From Tatlockia sp. (GTDB lineage Bacteria; Pseudomonadota; Gammaproteobacteria; Legionellales; Legionellaceae): 64,000 bases of DNA. The DNA is taken from NCBI GenBank assembly GCA_013697725.1, contig JACCWI010000019.1, forward strand, positions 1 to 64,000. The letters run 5' to 3'. The translations under genes were made by a program, and so were the position numbers. Positions 46,577 to 57,075 of this stretch are shown here, piece by piece. The notes beneath the pieces were generated by a model. That model was not told the DNA's origin and made no database searches. It saw only the letters and a program-made list of their open reading frames with translations. The stretch's first letter is position 1. Every line of letters starts with the position of its first letter.

Positions 46577-47350
46577 ATGTTTATCATTTTATCTCCTGCT
46601 AAGAAATTATTAGATTTTTCAGAGCCTTATTTAAAAAAAACAACTGAGCCAAGATTCCTATCTCACTCTAATGAATTAGTTAAACTCATGAAAGCTAAAT
46701 CAGCCGAGCAAATTGCAGGATTAATGAGAATCTCGAAAAATTTGGCTCTTTTAAATTATCACAGATATCAAGCCATTAATCTGGATAAATACTCTAAAAA
46801 ATGCTCCTATCCAGCTATTCTGTTTTTTCAAGGCGATGTTTATAAAGGATTAACAGCCACACAGTGGACAGATGATGACCTGGAATTTGCAGAAAAACAT
46901 CTGGGTATTTTGTCCGGACTTTATGGTTTGCTGCGGCCTTTGGATAGAATTCAAGCCTACCGTTTAGAAATGGGAGCGCGCTTAAATAATTCTGCAGGCG
47001 AAGATCTCTATGATTTCTGGCGTGACATTGTGACAGATGCACTAAATAAACAAATAAAAAATCAAGAAAAACCATTGCTAATTAACCTGGCCTCTCAAGA
47101 GTATTGCAAAGTAATTGATGAGAAAAAATTATTATTCCCTTTAGTGACAATTAATTTTTATGAACAAAAAGATAATAAAATAAAAATGATAGGCATTTAT
47201 GCTAAAAAAGCACGGGGTTTGATGGCAAATTATTTAATCAAAAATAGAGTTAGCTCAGTTGAGAAAATTAAAGAATTTTCTGACTCTGGCTATCAATATT
47301 GCGCTGATTCTTCCTCAAGCATTGAATTAAATTTTCTAAAAATACATTGA
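46577..47350 (+). CDS. yaaA: Peroxide-stress protein YaaA
   Basis: This 257-aa protein is a full YaaA: MFIILSPAKKLLDFSEP at the N-terminus, then QGDVYKGLTA, LSGLYGLLRPLDRIQAYRLE, MGARLNN and IGIYAKKARGLMANYLI. In Escherichia coli YaaA lowers intracellular free iron under hydrogen peroxide stress and protects DNA; it binds DNA with unusual structures. A strong AAAGGAG at 46560 lies 10 nt before the ATG. It starts 7 bp after the DUF2063 gene, so it is likely read from the same transcript, linking iron control to an iron-dependent enzyme. Confidence 0.92.
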   Translation: MFIILSPAKKLLDFSEPYLKKTTEPRFLSHSNELVKLMKAKSAEQIAGLMRISKNLALLNYHRYQAINLDKYSKKCSYPAILFFQGDVYKGLTATQWTDDDLEFAEKHLGILSGLYGLLRPLDRIQAYRLEMGARLNNSAGEDLYDFWRDIVTDALNKQIKNQEKPLLINLASQEYCKVIDEKKLLFPLVTINFYEQKDNKIKMIGIYAKKARGLMANYLIKNRVSSVEKIKEFSDSGYQYCADSSSSIELNFLKIH

Positions 47351-47356
47351 GCAGAC

Positions 47357-48256
47357 ATGTGGAATCTATCCAGTCGTATCCATCACTTAAATCATTTTCC
47401 TAATCAAGGCGTGAGCTGTTATGTCAAAAGGGATGACGAACTCGGTTGTGGGATTAGTGGTTCTAAGCTACGAAAATATGCAAGTTTACTGCCTTATTTA
47501 CTGGATAAAAACATTCGCCATCTTATAATAATCGGCGGAGCTCAATCCAATAATTTGCTTGCAGCCTTGCAAATAGCAAGGGAATTTCAATTTAATCTAA
47601 CTGCTTTTTTAATTAAACCACGAAGCGACAAAATTCAGGGCAATTTTAAATTAAGCCGTCTTTTTTTTTGCGAAGAAGAGATCCGATGGATTCCACGTGA
47701 AGATTGGCCTAAAGTAGATGAGCTGGCAGAACTATTTCTAGCTAACCTTAAAGAAACTGGCTTCATCATTAGCGAAGGCGCCAGTGTTGCAGAAGCAATG
47801 CCAGGTGCTGAATCTATCGCGACTGATATCCTTGCCAATGAAATAGACGCAAGCCTTAAGTTTCAGCATATCTTTATAGATGCAGGAACAGGCTTTTCTG
47901 CAGCTGCTTTGATTAATGGTTTATTAAAATTAGAACATGAAGCCGATATTCATGTGCTTTTACTAGCCGATGATGAAATGACGTTTAAATCCAAGCTGCT
48001 TAACTGGATTGGCCTAATTCCAAAAAACCTGCATTGCTTTATACCGCCTACGGCAAAATCTTTTGGGTCGGTAAATCAAATTATTCAGCAAGAGATCAAA
48101 CGTCTAGCACAAGAAGAGGGAATCTTAGCTGACCCGATTTACTCAGCTAAGCTATTTTACTCAGCAAGACAACGCATCGAAAGTGAACGTTTAAAAGGAA
48201 ATATATTGATTATCCATTCAGGAGGAACTTTGACTATGGCGGGTTTTGATTTCTAA
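47357..48256 (+). CDS. PLP-dependent enzyme, D-cysteine desulfhydrase / ACC deaminase family
   Basis: This 299-aa fold-type II PLP enzyme has KRDDELGCGISGSKLRKY, in which the Lys of SKLRK is the expected Schiff-base residue, and GGAQSNNLLAALQIA, which holds the phosphate and catalytic Asn. C-terminal LIIHSGGTLTMAGF completes the pocket. Family members break D-cysteine to pyruvate, H2S and ammonia, or deaminate 1-aminocyclopropane-1-carboxylate; the substrate cannot be told here. It begins 6 bp after yaaA and probably ends the operon starting at 44304. It converges with the giant minus-strand gene 35 bp away. Confidence 0.85.
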   Translation: MWNLSSRIHHLNHFPNQGVSCYVKRDDELGCGISGSKLRKYASLLPYLLDKNIRHLIIIGGAQSNNLLAALQIAREFQFNLTAFLIKPRSDKIQGNFKLSRLFFCEEEIRWIPREDWPKVDELAELFLANLKETGFIISEGASVAEAMPGAESIATDILANEIDASLKFQHIFIDAGTGFSAAALINGLLKLEHEADIHVLLLADDEMTFKSKLLNWIGLIPKNLHCFIPPTAKSFGSVNQIIQQEIKRLAQEEGILADPIYSAKLFYSARQRIESERLKGNILIIHSGGTLTMAGFDF

Positions 48257-48291
48257 CAGGGCTAAACATGGAGAAAACAAAAAACAGCTCT

Positions 48292-51200
48292 TTATGCGGT
48301 CATTTGATAATCGTAGATTGACCTGGGATCTAAACTTAAAGGGTCCGAATCCAGAGCCCTGCAATTATCTACCATACCTTTGGCAAAAAATCCCACGCCA
48401 GCTAATATTAAGGCGGCACCGATTGCAAGAGCCACGACACCGCCGATACCTAGAGTAGAAGCATTCAAAACAGTAAATGCCAGAGCAACTGCTGCAATAC
48501 CCAAAACTGCAATAGTTCCTCCCAATATCTGCATAGAAAGGGCAGTAATACAGCTATTCTGTTCAGAAGCATCGTTTTGCTCTTCAACTTTTTGATTAGC
48601 AGAAAGAGATTCATCATCTAACTGACTTGACTCGATAACCTCAAAAATTTCTTCGAATTTAGCTTCATTTTCAAGTAAAAATTCTTTCTCAACAAATGGG
48701 TTTTCATCAACAATTAATTCCTCTTCAATCGAAGCGTTTTCTGAAACACTGCTGAAAGAATCTCTATTTTCTGTAATTGAATTTTGCAAAAGAGCAGATT
48801 GATGTAAAAAAGCAAAGGCGCTTAAACTAAACAACGATGTGCAATATAGAGCCGCTCTGTCTCTTCCTCCAAGATAACCGTAAATTTCTTCCAGCATCAA
48901 CCAGGTACTTAGGGGATTATTTTTTTTAATGAATTCTATTTTGTCTAAATATCCGCGTAAACTAGACTTAGAGTTGCTCTTGGATTTAGTGCTCTTATGA
49001 AAGAATGCAGCGCTTGCTTTAGCAAAAAAGGGGTGAAGTCCTTCATGTGTTGCTATCTGCTCTAACCCATTTTGCGAGTAATCTAAAACCTCCATCTTAA
49101 ACATTCTATTTTCTAAAGGTAGGCCTAAGATCTTTCTTCCGATGTAGTGAATTGGATTTCCTGAAGCAAAGACAAAAAACCCAGGATTTTTTGCCCTGTT
49201 CAAAGCTAAATCATAACCTGACATTAATGCATTAAATATTTTTTCAAGATTATTAGAAGAGTTGATTTCATCAAAAATGATCAGAGCGCCTTCATGAAAT
49301 AACCTGGTTAATTTTTTTTCTATCGGCGAAAGATCTAATTCAGAATTGGTTTCTTTGGTCATCGTTCCTGAAATTTTAGCCTCATCTGTAAGAGAGATAA
49401 CATAATAGTATTTTGAATTCGCTGCTTTTTTTTGAGTTGGATCATCACCATTTTTATAACCGAGTGAGATAGCAAGCTCTGTCGCAGTTTTAGTTTTCCC
49501 TACCGCCGCTTCTCCTTCCAACAAAAAACCACAAACTGCACCGAAATCAGATAATTCAGGGTATCTTGTTTTGAGTTCTTGAATTTTGATTTGATCTTGC
49601 ATCAAACGAAATAAATTTTTTCGACATTGCGTTAATATAAATGAGTTGGTTTTATGACTTATTTGTTCATTTAGTTGAGTAATAACGTCGTAGAGGGGAA
49701 ACTGAGCTTCAATCCATTTTTGAAAAAAACTAATCCAATCAGTTTTATTATGGTTAGATACTTCATCATAAGCTGAAAACCAGGCAGCTAGTTCGACAGA
49801 TTGCTCGGGTCTTTCTTCTCTAAACAACATAAAGCGTAAAGCCATATTTTCCAGATTTCTGATCGTCCACTGCGCCTTTGGATTTTGTTCATTGACGTAA
49901 TGATAAACCCTTAAGAGGATATCCATTAGCTCAGCTAATTTTTCTTCATCAAAGGGGTAGGAAATTACCATTGCTTTTTTTAATACCCTTTCTTTTAAAT
50001 ACCAATCAGGAAAATCCATGAATTCAATAACCGGAACCTGTTGTAAAAAATCATGCTTTTGTCTGTTGGCAAAATCGCTATAATTTCCCCCGACTATTAA
50101 TCGATGTATTTTTGAGCCCTGCTTATTTTCGTCTCCCAACTTTATGGGATAAAATTGACCATCCATTAAAAGGCCGGGATTGGAATTAAACAAACCAGCA
50201 AAAAAATCTAAAGAGCCTCGAGGGTATAAATTGATTTCATCCAGGTAAAAAGTTCCACCCTCCTGAGCCCATTTTACTAATTCGTTTAAACCTACGTGGA
50301 GCTCTTCTGGAGCAAAATTCTTGTTAACAAAGGTAGTTTTTCCTACACCCGAGGCACCGACGAGAAAGCCTGAAGCAAAAATATCAAGCATCTGATCGAC
50401 TGCTTGTTTTCTTTGTTGATCAAAATCATTAGCTGAGGAAAACACAGTTTTTTCTTCAGAAATAACAGCTAGTGCAATCTTTTTTAAGGCCTTGTAGTTG
50501 GGGTCTAATAAAATAAAAGGTACCAATGGATTTGATTTTGGCCGCTGCCGATAATAGATCAACATGGACTCAAGAGTAGGATAAGATAAATGCAGTTCAA
50601 TGCCTGCAGATTGAACCTTTGCTAAAAACGATTGTAATAATTGATGCCAGGAGCTTAATAAATTTTCTGGATATTGAGTCGTTAGATGCTGATAAAAATC
50701 ATCGAAATGATAATTTTGCTGAATAACTGTAGCTGATTTAAAATATTTATTTTCACTTACAATTAAAATTAACTGACTTTTATAAGTCTCTTTTTTACCA
50801 TTAACAAAGACTGAATTTTCAGCGCTAAATAAGGATTGCAATTTATCGGCGAGCTCCTTATTAATATTTCCTTTTAAAATTACTCTTTCGCCTTCCTGCA
50901 ATAAATGTTCTCTAATTGGGCAAGACTGCCAATCTACTGCCAAATCTTTTACGTCTTTTTTTAATTTAATTAACTCAAAGAGGTTGGAAAACTGGGTTGT
51001 TTCATTAACTGCAAAAATAACAGCTGATCCTTCATCTTCAAGTTGACATTGAAGCGCTGCAAAATGAATGTCATTGGCAACGATAATATAGTTTTGAGTT
51101 TTTTTAGGCTGATCCAGCCGTTGTTCTTGCCAACCCACTCGTTTGCGCATGCTTTGCGGCATAAATAAGCTGGATTCAAAAGAAAGCACCGGCAGGCATT

Positions 51201-54200
51201 GGTAAATTTTAGCAAGATCAAAAAGCTTAGCCCATAAAGACTCGTGCAAGAGGCTTGTAACCCATAAATTAATTTCTTGATGTGCATACTGTGCTAGCCA
51301 CCCCACGGTAGGATTGAACTGACCCTCGTCGCACTGGAAATTATTAAAAAAATGATAGAAGGTTGTGGAATTTAAAACATAGGAACCTTCTTTTTGAGAA
51401 CTTTGTTTTATCAATAGATAAGAATACTCAGGAGATGCGAGATCATAATTCTTTGTAACCGACTCATAAGAGAAATGCGCTGGCAAATAAAAGATTTCTC
51501 CGTTGGCATCAAATTCCCCGGTATGCAATAGCGTGATTAAAGCCACTCTAAACTCATCCAGAGCCATAGGTGGATTATAGAAACGTATTGATTGCTTACC
51601 CGATTTTATCATCTCAATCAAAGCGCCCTCTTTATACTTGACCTGTTGCCCTTCTAATTCAAGGCTGCCAATCAACTGTGCTTTCCATGAAGCTCCATCA
51701 TAAAAATCAACCTCCAGACATTCTTTATTGCTCATTTCCGGATTTTTAGCTGTGCAAAAAGAATTAAAAGAATTTGTCGGCTTTAATTTGGGCACAAAGT
51801 ACTCTTGTTCAACAAATCGTGAATAGACATCTTCACTTAGGGCAGTATGGTAAAATTTAACCGCAAGAATTGTTAATTCCTCAGGAATGGGTAAATTTGC
51901 AAGCATTCTATTTTTTCTCTCGGCTAAAGCATTTAGCAGAGACACTGTTTTATCATTGTACTGAGTTAGATTAATTATTAAAAAATCCCCAGACTGAGCA
52001 AGACCTATCGTTTTAACTAATGCGCTGACCTGGCTTACAGTCTCTCCCGTTTTTGCATCAATCACAAATTCTGAAGGGTTAAATTGATTGGGTTGATGCA
52101 TCAGTAAAAAACGTTTTTGTCTAGCGGTTAGAGACGAGGAAAAAGCAGCGTAAAAATCTTCAATTTGTACAGCTGATTCAAAGTTTAGCAATAAGTTTTT
52201 TTCACCTGCCCTCAATTCCTCTGACAAAGCTATCAAGGGATTTATAAGATCAGAAAAATCATTAGCCGAAAGAAATTTGGGTTGTTTAACTTGATTAAAA
52301 GGATTTAGGGATAATACATAACTAAAATCCTTCGCAGCTTGAAGTGCTTTTTCTGGTTCTACGTCTATAACATCCGCACCTGGTTTCAGTTCTACCACTT
52401 GGATAAGTGGCTTTTTGAGTGGAACTTCAACTAAGGCCTGATCATTTTTTTGAGGGTTAGCTTCCGCAATTGGTCTAAGTTTAACTGATTTCAGTGAAGA
52501 ATTTGACTCAATCTTTTGGGCTTCAGATGGCAAAATTTTCTTAAGCCTGGGCTTTTTTCGAAGTCGAGATTCTAATAGCTCTTCCTGATTATCAACAACC
52601 TGAGGTATACAAAGACCTCCCAAACAAATCATTTGCCATTTATTGTTTTTCTTCATTTCAATAATGACATGGTTGGAGCTCCAGGCAGCTCGCGCATTTA
52701 TTCTTAACTGGGGTGGCAGATTTTGATTAAAAAAAGTTTTTAATTCGTTAAAGGCAAAGACATTATGTCTACAACTCCCCTTTCGCTCACGAATTAATAA
52801 ATTAAACAGGGACTTACCTTTTAAAGAAGGGTTGGATAAATCTCCTGCATCAAAGCGGCAAAAAGCGATTAACAATTCTTCTATAAAATCTCGAGGCTTT
52901 TTTAATAAAGATGAAAATTGGTTTTGAAATAGGCTATCAATCTTGGACACTTCGAAATCTATCGCTTGGATGCAAGGAAAATAAGTCTGATAATTATCTA
53001 TCTCTTCCTCATCCTTAAATCGGATATCAAGTTCTCCACGAATTAAATAAGACAATTTAACTTCACAAGACTTAATACTACGGATATAGAAAAGATTTTC
53101 CTCATCAGAATATCCCCAATCTAACTGCTCAGAAGCATAGCAGGCCACCAGTCTATCTTCTGGTGTTTTAGAAGGCAGAGAAAGCCAGGTATTTTTCTCT
53201 AATATTAGTTTAGGCTCTGCTAGATAATAATCAGCTTGATTTTCATAGTTAGTTTCATAGAGACCAGTCACATCGTTTCTATAAGGAATATTTTTAAGTA
53301 GTCTTATATTTTTGGGTCCGTCATTTTGAATAATTAATCTTAAATAATTAGCTAAAGAAGGCTGTTCTTTTTTCTTTCTGAAACAATCAGAGGAGTTTTC
53401 CTTATTAAAAGAAAGATTTTGCCAAGGCTGCTCACCGGTAATTGCGTCTATAGAACTGAGCAAGTTCCCTTGTTTCCGCGGCATTGAGCGAGGCTCAGTT
53501 ATACTTACAGTTGCAAGATGCGTAATAGAGAGTTGATGTGGGGGATATTCGCTCTCTAATTTTTCTAATTGGCTGTGACTAATATTTGGACAATTTTCTA
53601 CTGTGAGGACTTTATAGCTAAATTTTGAATTAGCCAACCAATTTTCGAGGAAATCTATTTTTAGGTTAGTATTTTTTAAAAAAAGTTTATGAAAATCATA
53701 ATTTATTGCCAAGGATGATGGCGATGAAGAGCCAAAAGAAAAATCCTCAAGCTTAATAGTATAAAAATATTTATCGTGTTTTCTACTTAAGAGCAAAGAT
53801 AAAAGCGAGGGAGGGAAACATATTCCGCTACAAAGTAATTGATCATTAAGCTCCTTATATTTATAGAGCACTTGATAATGAGCATTCCGGGCTGTGTATT
53901 CCACTCGAGTCTTCATTAAGGAAACGAGAATTTCCTCTTGATTATTAACCTCAATTAAATTAATTTCATAAAAATTTTCTTGATCTAACATTTTAGCCAC
54001 ATTTAGAGACAATTTATTATGAATACTAATATTTTTAATATAAAATTTTCCGCTTAGCTTTATTACTTTTTGGATTTCATCATCACTTAGTTTATCCCCA
54101 TGCCACTCCAGCTTATCTTTAGTTATTTTTAAATGGGGAGACTTTAAGGAACAATCATAAGTGTTTGATTTAATGATCAAAAGTTCAAGATTAGCTAATA

Positions 54201-57045
54201 AAGAAGACGTGTCTTGAAGATTACAGGAAAAGCTAGAATAAGATTTTTCCTCCTGCAAAGCCAATAGTCCATCAAAACCTGGAATATCAAGGGCTTCAAT
54301 TTTAAGGTGATCAATATAAGCAGAAACTTGCCTATTGGACAATCTTTCCGTGGTTTGCAATCTGCGTTTTTTGTTATCTTCATTCACAATAAAATAAGAA
54401 TTTTCTCGATAAAGATTAACCGATATACCCTCACTCACGGTATATTTACCTAATTTAGGAAAGTGAGAGATCAAAAAATCAAAAACTTCTGAAAGTGTTC
54501 TAGTGCTGGTTAAAGAATCTAGACAACTTATTATTTTTAATCTAGATAAGCGTTTAAATTGACAACCTGCAAACATCTCAATGGGTATAGGTTGAGCAAT
54601 TTGTAAAATATCAATCTGGGTTGAACTTCTTACTAAGTCAATTAGATAATCCTCGCCAAGTGGTATCTCTACTTTTAATTCACGATCTTTTATAAAAACA
54701 AAATGGCTGCCTAAAATAAGCGTATCCATTTTATATTGTTTATTTATGATTAAATTCAAAAATCTTTCGCTTAGTTTTGCGGAAAACTCACCCTTTATAA
54801 TTAAATGCTTTAACTGCGTTGATGCGGCAATACATAGTATTAAAAGTTCTATAATTGATTCATTATTTTCAGGTAACTCTATTTCTAATAACTTAACCAG
54901 GGGTTTATGAACTAAAATATTAAAAATGCTGGGCTCTAACAGCCCTTTGAGAATAAGCCCATCCAGAGACTTCGAAAGAGCAAGACAGTCAATAATCTCT
55001 GTGTCAACATTATTTTCGAGGTGTAAGAATTTTAGATGAGGTGATCGAGTTATTAATTTGGCACAAATCTTTGCTGAAAAATCAAAGTTCGAAATACGAA
55101 GGGATTTGAAAGGAAAATCGCTGTCATAATCGAAGAATAACGCTTCATTTAAAATTTTACCTTTGGAATGAGTTATTACTAGCTCGCTTAAAATGGAATT
55201 ATTAAAGTGATCTAACTTAAACAGTAACTGAAAATCCATGTCGTCCCAAATGGTCAAAGAACCACGTGACAATCTAATTTTTTTTAGCTTAATATTTTTT
55301 AAACTGGGAAATAGCTCAATATATTCTTTCTCTAAAGATTCAGGTAGCTCTAAAGTTTTTATCTGAGTTAATTTATCTTTATTACCAACCAACAAATCCT
55401 TCACCCAAATGCTATCCATTAATAAACCTTTTATTGATAAGAAATGTACATAATCACTGTGGGTTATAAAGGGTTCTAAAATGGCAGGGTCTATTTCTTC
55501 GCCTTTCAAAAGGATTTGATGATTTTTTTGATAGAGGATAGTGGCCTTATTATTTAATTGACTGCTTTGTTTAAAGATTGTTTCTTCAATCATGGGTACT
55601 TGCTTAAGGAAATTTACAATAAAATTGGGAAGCTCACTAAAGTCTTCTTGTAAAATCGTCATCGAGCGCAGAGAAAGCAGGTATTGTGAATTAGATTGCA
55701 ATATTTGAATAAGGCTAATTCTTTCTTCAGAACTTTCACTGCAAATATCGACATTTTCTAATCTAAGCTCTTCCAAGTAGATATTATTTTTAATTAATGT
55801 TATTAAATAATCGGCTGAAATACTGAGGTCTTTACAGGATAATTTTCTAAGCTGAGTAATTTTTTCAATTTCATTAATGTCTATACAGGCGGAATCTAAG
55901 TTCATAGTATTTAGGGTTAATTCCTCAATTTGAGAAGGCAAGTTAACTTTTTTTAAAAGGTTAGGTAGCCATATCTTATTAAGGGTTAATTTCTTGAGCT
56001 TTATGAATTCTAATTTGCTTTTATTTTCGTTCGTAGAATAATAAAGTTCATTTAATTGTAAAACTTCTAGATTAGGTGCCTTAACACCTATTTCATAAAG
56101 AATAGGATTAGTAAATGATGATAAGCTTAGTTTTTGCAAGGAATGAAATGAGCTGAATTGACATTCATTAAAATTAAAACCCTTTAGTTTAATAGACTGT
56201 AATTGGTCAGAGAATTGGCTAAGATCAACTAGGTGATTTTTTTCATTTTTCATTGCAAAAGCTTTAATATTTTTTAATTCTTTATTATTAAAAATCTCCG
56301 CGCTCGATTGGTAAAGGTCAATTTTCCGAAAATAATAAGGAAATTGCTTTAAAAACCGCATAAAATTTTCATTTTTTAGAGAGTTATTGGTAGAAAAATT
56401 AATTCCCTTTGATTGCGGAAGTGACGCCAATTTTTTTAATAACTCATAATTCTCTAAATCCTGATGAATAAATAAATAAATTTCAAAAAATAAGTAATCG
56501 GAAAGGCTAGCGATAATACTCTCTAGAAGCGTCGCTGAACTTACATTTTCAATCTCGGTAAAATTAAGAGACGGTTCAATTGATTTATTGAATTCTAAAA
56601 TTGCTGAAATTCGCCTTCTCTCAAAATAATCAACAATTTTAATACTATCTTTTTCGATTTCATTTTGTGAAAGAATTATTTCGAGTTGTTTAGGATGAAT
56701 AGGCTGAATATTTTTTAAGTTGGCTTCAAGCTCATATTGAGAATCAATTTTAACCAATTTGCCAGTCCAGGCATAGATTTCAAAACCTAGATCCATCAAG
56801 CAAAAAATCCACCTAAGTTCTTCCTTTTCTAACCGGTGAGTTGCAAGGGACCAATCGCTAATAACAATAACGGACTTTTCAAAGGATTTACTGTCTGCCT
56901 GCTTTTCCCAGAATGCGTCCTCTTTACCCAAAAGTTTTGGAACATTAGCGCGGCCATTTGGATTAGTAGTGCAGATATTTTTCTGAACCTCTGTATCAAC
57001 TTCGACATATAAATCACAAGCAATTAACGATGATTTTGAATACAT
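48292..57045 (-). CDS. Giant LRR / transglutaminase-like / tandem AAA+ protein, 2917 aa, with C-terminal membrane hairpin
   Basis: Paralogue of the 2400-aa protein at 8688. I choose ATG 57045 (MYSKSSLIACDLY) because it aligns with MYPK there; TTG 57075 would add ten residues. Numbering is from 57045. The shared N-terminal domain contains KSVIVISDWSLATHRLEKEE. Irregular LRRs span about 200-1290. The transglutaminase-like region has Cys1425 (RKGSCRHNVF) and His1459 (NHVIIEM), but the residue aligned with Asp1240 of the other is Cys1474 (MICLGG). AAA 1 has GASGVGKTT (Lys2236); AAA 2 has GEAAVGKTK (Lys2517) and LIIFDEINSSN. Unlike its paralogue it ends with a long hydrophobic hairpin at about 2838-2892 (LGIAAVALAFTVL and ALAIGAALILAGVGFF), suggesting membrane anchoring. 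No signal peptide is seen. Function unknown; effector-like. Confidence 0.75.
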   Translation of the reverse strand: MYSKSSLIACDLYVEVDTEVQKNICTTNPNGRANVPKLLGKEDAFWEKQADSKSFEKSVIVISDWSLATHRLEKEELRWIFCLMDLGFEIYAWTGKLVKIDSQYELEANLKNIQPIHPKQLEIILSQNEIEKDSIKIVDYFERRRISAILEFNKSIEPSLNFTEIENVSSATLLESIIASLSDYLFFEIYLFIHQDLENYELLKKLASLPQSKGINFSTNNSLKNENFMRFLKQFPYYFRKIDLYQSSAEIFNNKELKNIKAFAMKNEKNHLVDLSQFSDQLQSIKLKGFNFNECQFSSFHSLQKLSLSSFTNPILYEIGVKAPNLEVLQLNELYYSTNENKSKLEFIKLKKLTLNKIWLPNLLKKVNLPSQIEELTLNTMNLDSACIDINEIEKITQLRKLSCKDLSISADYLITLIKNNIYLEELRLENVDICSESSEERISLIQILQSNSQYLLSLRSMTILQEDFSELPNFIVNFLKQVPMIEETIFKQSSQLNNKATILYQKNHQILLKGEEIDPAILEPFITHSDYVHFLSIKGLLMDSIWVKDLLVGNKDKLTQIKTLELPESLEKEYIELFPSLKNIKLKKIRLSRGSLTIWDDMDFQLLFKLDHFNNSILSELVITHSKGKILNEALFFDYDSDFPFKSLRISNFDFSAKICAKLITRSPHLKFLHLENNVDTEIIDCLALSKSLDGLILKGLLEPSIFNILVHKPLVKLLEIELPENNESIIELLILCIAASTQLKHLIIKGEFSAKLSERFLNLIINKQYKMDTLILGSHFVFIKDRELKVEIPLGEDYLIDLVRSSTQIDILQIAQPIPIEMFAGCQFKRLSRLKIISCLDSLTSTRTLSEVFDFLISHFPKLGKYTVSEGISVNLYRENSYFIVNEDNKKRRLQTTERLSNRQVSAYIDHLKIEALDIPGFDGLLALQEEKSYSSFSCNLQDTSSLLANLELLIIKSNTYDCSLKSPHLKITKDKLEWHGDKLSDDEIQKVIKLSGKFYIKNISIHNKLSLNVAKMLDQENFYEINLIEVNNQEEILVSLMKTRVEYTARNAHYQVLYKYKELNDQLLCSGICFPPSLLSLLLSRKHDKYFYTIKLEDFSFGSSSPSSLAINYDFHKLFLKNTNLKIDFLENWLANSKFSYKVLTVENCPNISHSQLEKLESEYPPHQLSITHLATVSITEPRSMPRKQGNLLSSIDAITGEQPWQNLSFNKENSSDCFRKKKEQPSLANYLRLIIQNDGPKNIRLLKNIPYRNDVTGLYETNYENQADYYLAEPKLILEKNTWLSLPSKTPEDRLVACYASEQLDWGYSDEENLFYIRSIKSCEVKLSYLIRGELDIRFKDEEEIDNYQTYFPCIQAIDFEVSKIDSLFQNQFSSLLKKPRDFIEELLIAFCRFDAGDLSNPSLKGKSLFNLLIRERKGSCRHNVFAFNELKTFFNQNLPPQLRINARAAWSSNHVIIEMKKNNKWQMICLGGLCIPQVVDNQEELLESRLRKKPRLKKILPSEAQKIESNSSLKSVKLRPIAEANPQKNDQALVEVPLKKPLIQVVELKPGADVIDVEPEKALQAAKDFSYVLSLNPFNQVKQPKFLSANDFSDLINPLIALSEELRAGEKNLLLNFESAVQIEDFYAAFSSSLTARQKRFLLMHQPNQFNPSEFVIDAKTGETVSQVSALVKTIGLAQSGDFLIINLTQYNDKTVSLLNALAERKNRMLANLPIPEELTILAVKFYHTALSEDVYSRFVEQEYFVPKLKPTNSFNSFCTAKNPEMSNKECLEVDFYDGASWKAQLIGSLELEGQQVKYKEGALIEMIKSGKQSIRFYNPPMALDEFRVALITLLHTGEFDANGEIFYLPAHFSYESVTKNYDLASPEYSYLLIKQSSQKEGSYVLNSTTFYHFFNNFQCDEGQFNPTVGWLAQYAHQEINLWVTSLLHESLWAKLFDLAKIYQCLPVLSFESSLFMPQSMRKRVGWQEQRLDQPKKTQNYIIVANDIHFAALQCQLEDEGSAVIFAVNETTQFSNLFELIKLKKDVKDLAVDWQSCPIREHLLQEGERVILKGNINKELADKLQSLFSAENSVFVNGKKETYKSQLILIVSENKYFKSATVIQQNYHFDDFYQHLTTQYPENLLSSWHQLLQSFLAKVQSAGIELHLSYPTLESMLIYYRQRPKSNPLVPFILLDPNYKALKKIALAVISEEKTVFSSANDFDQQRKQAVDQMLDIFASGFLVGASGVGKTTFVNKNFAPEELHVGLNELVKWAQEGGTFYLDEINLYPRGSLDFFAGLFNSNPGLLMDGQFYPIKLGDENKQGSKIHRLIVGGNYSDFANRQKHDFLQQVPVIEFMDFPDWYLKERVLKKAMVISYPFDEEKLAELMDILLRVYHYVNEQNPKAQWTIRNLENMALRFMLFREERPEQSVELAAWFSAYDEVSNHNKTDWISFFQKWIEAQFPLYDVITQLNEQISHKTNSFILTQCRKNLFRLMQDQIKIQELKTRYPELSDFGAVCGFLLEGEAAVGKTKTATELAISLGYKNGDDPTQKKAANSKYYYVISLTDEAKISGTMTKETNSELDLSPIEKKLTRLFHEGALIIFDEINSSNNLEKIFNALMSGYDLALNRAKNPGFFVFASGNPIHYIGRKILGLPLENRMFKMEVLDYSQNGLEQIATHEGLHPFFAKASAAFFHKSTKSKSNSKSSLRGYLDKIEFIKKNNPLSTWLMLEEIYGYLGGRDRAALYCTSLFSLSAFAFLHQSALLQNSITENRDSFSSVSENASIEEELIVDENPFVEKEFLLENEAKFEEIFEVIESSQLDDESLSANQKVEEQNDASEQNSCITALSMQILGGTIAVLGIAAVALAFTVLNASTLGIGGVVALAIGAALILAGVGFFAKGMVDNCRALDSDPLSLDPRSIYDYQMTA

Positions 57046-57075
57046 AGCACGCTCTAAACCTAAAAATACCCGCAA

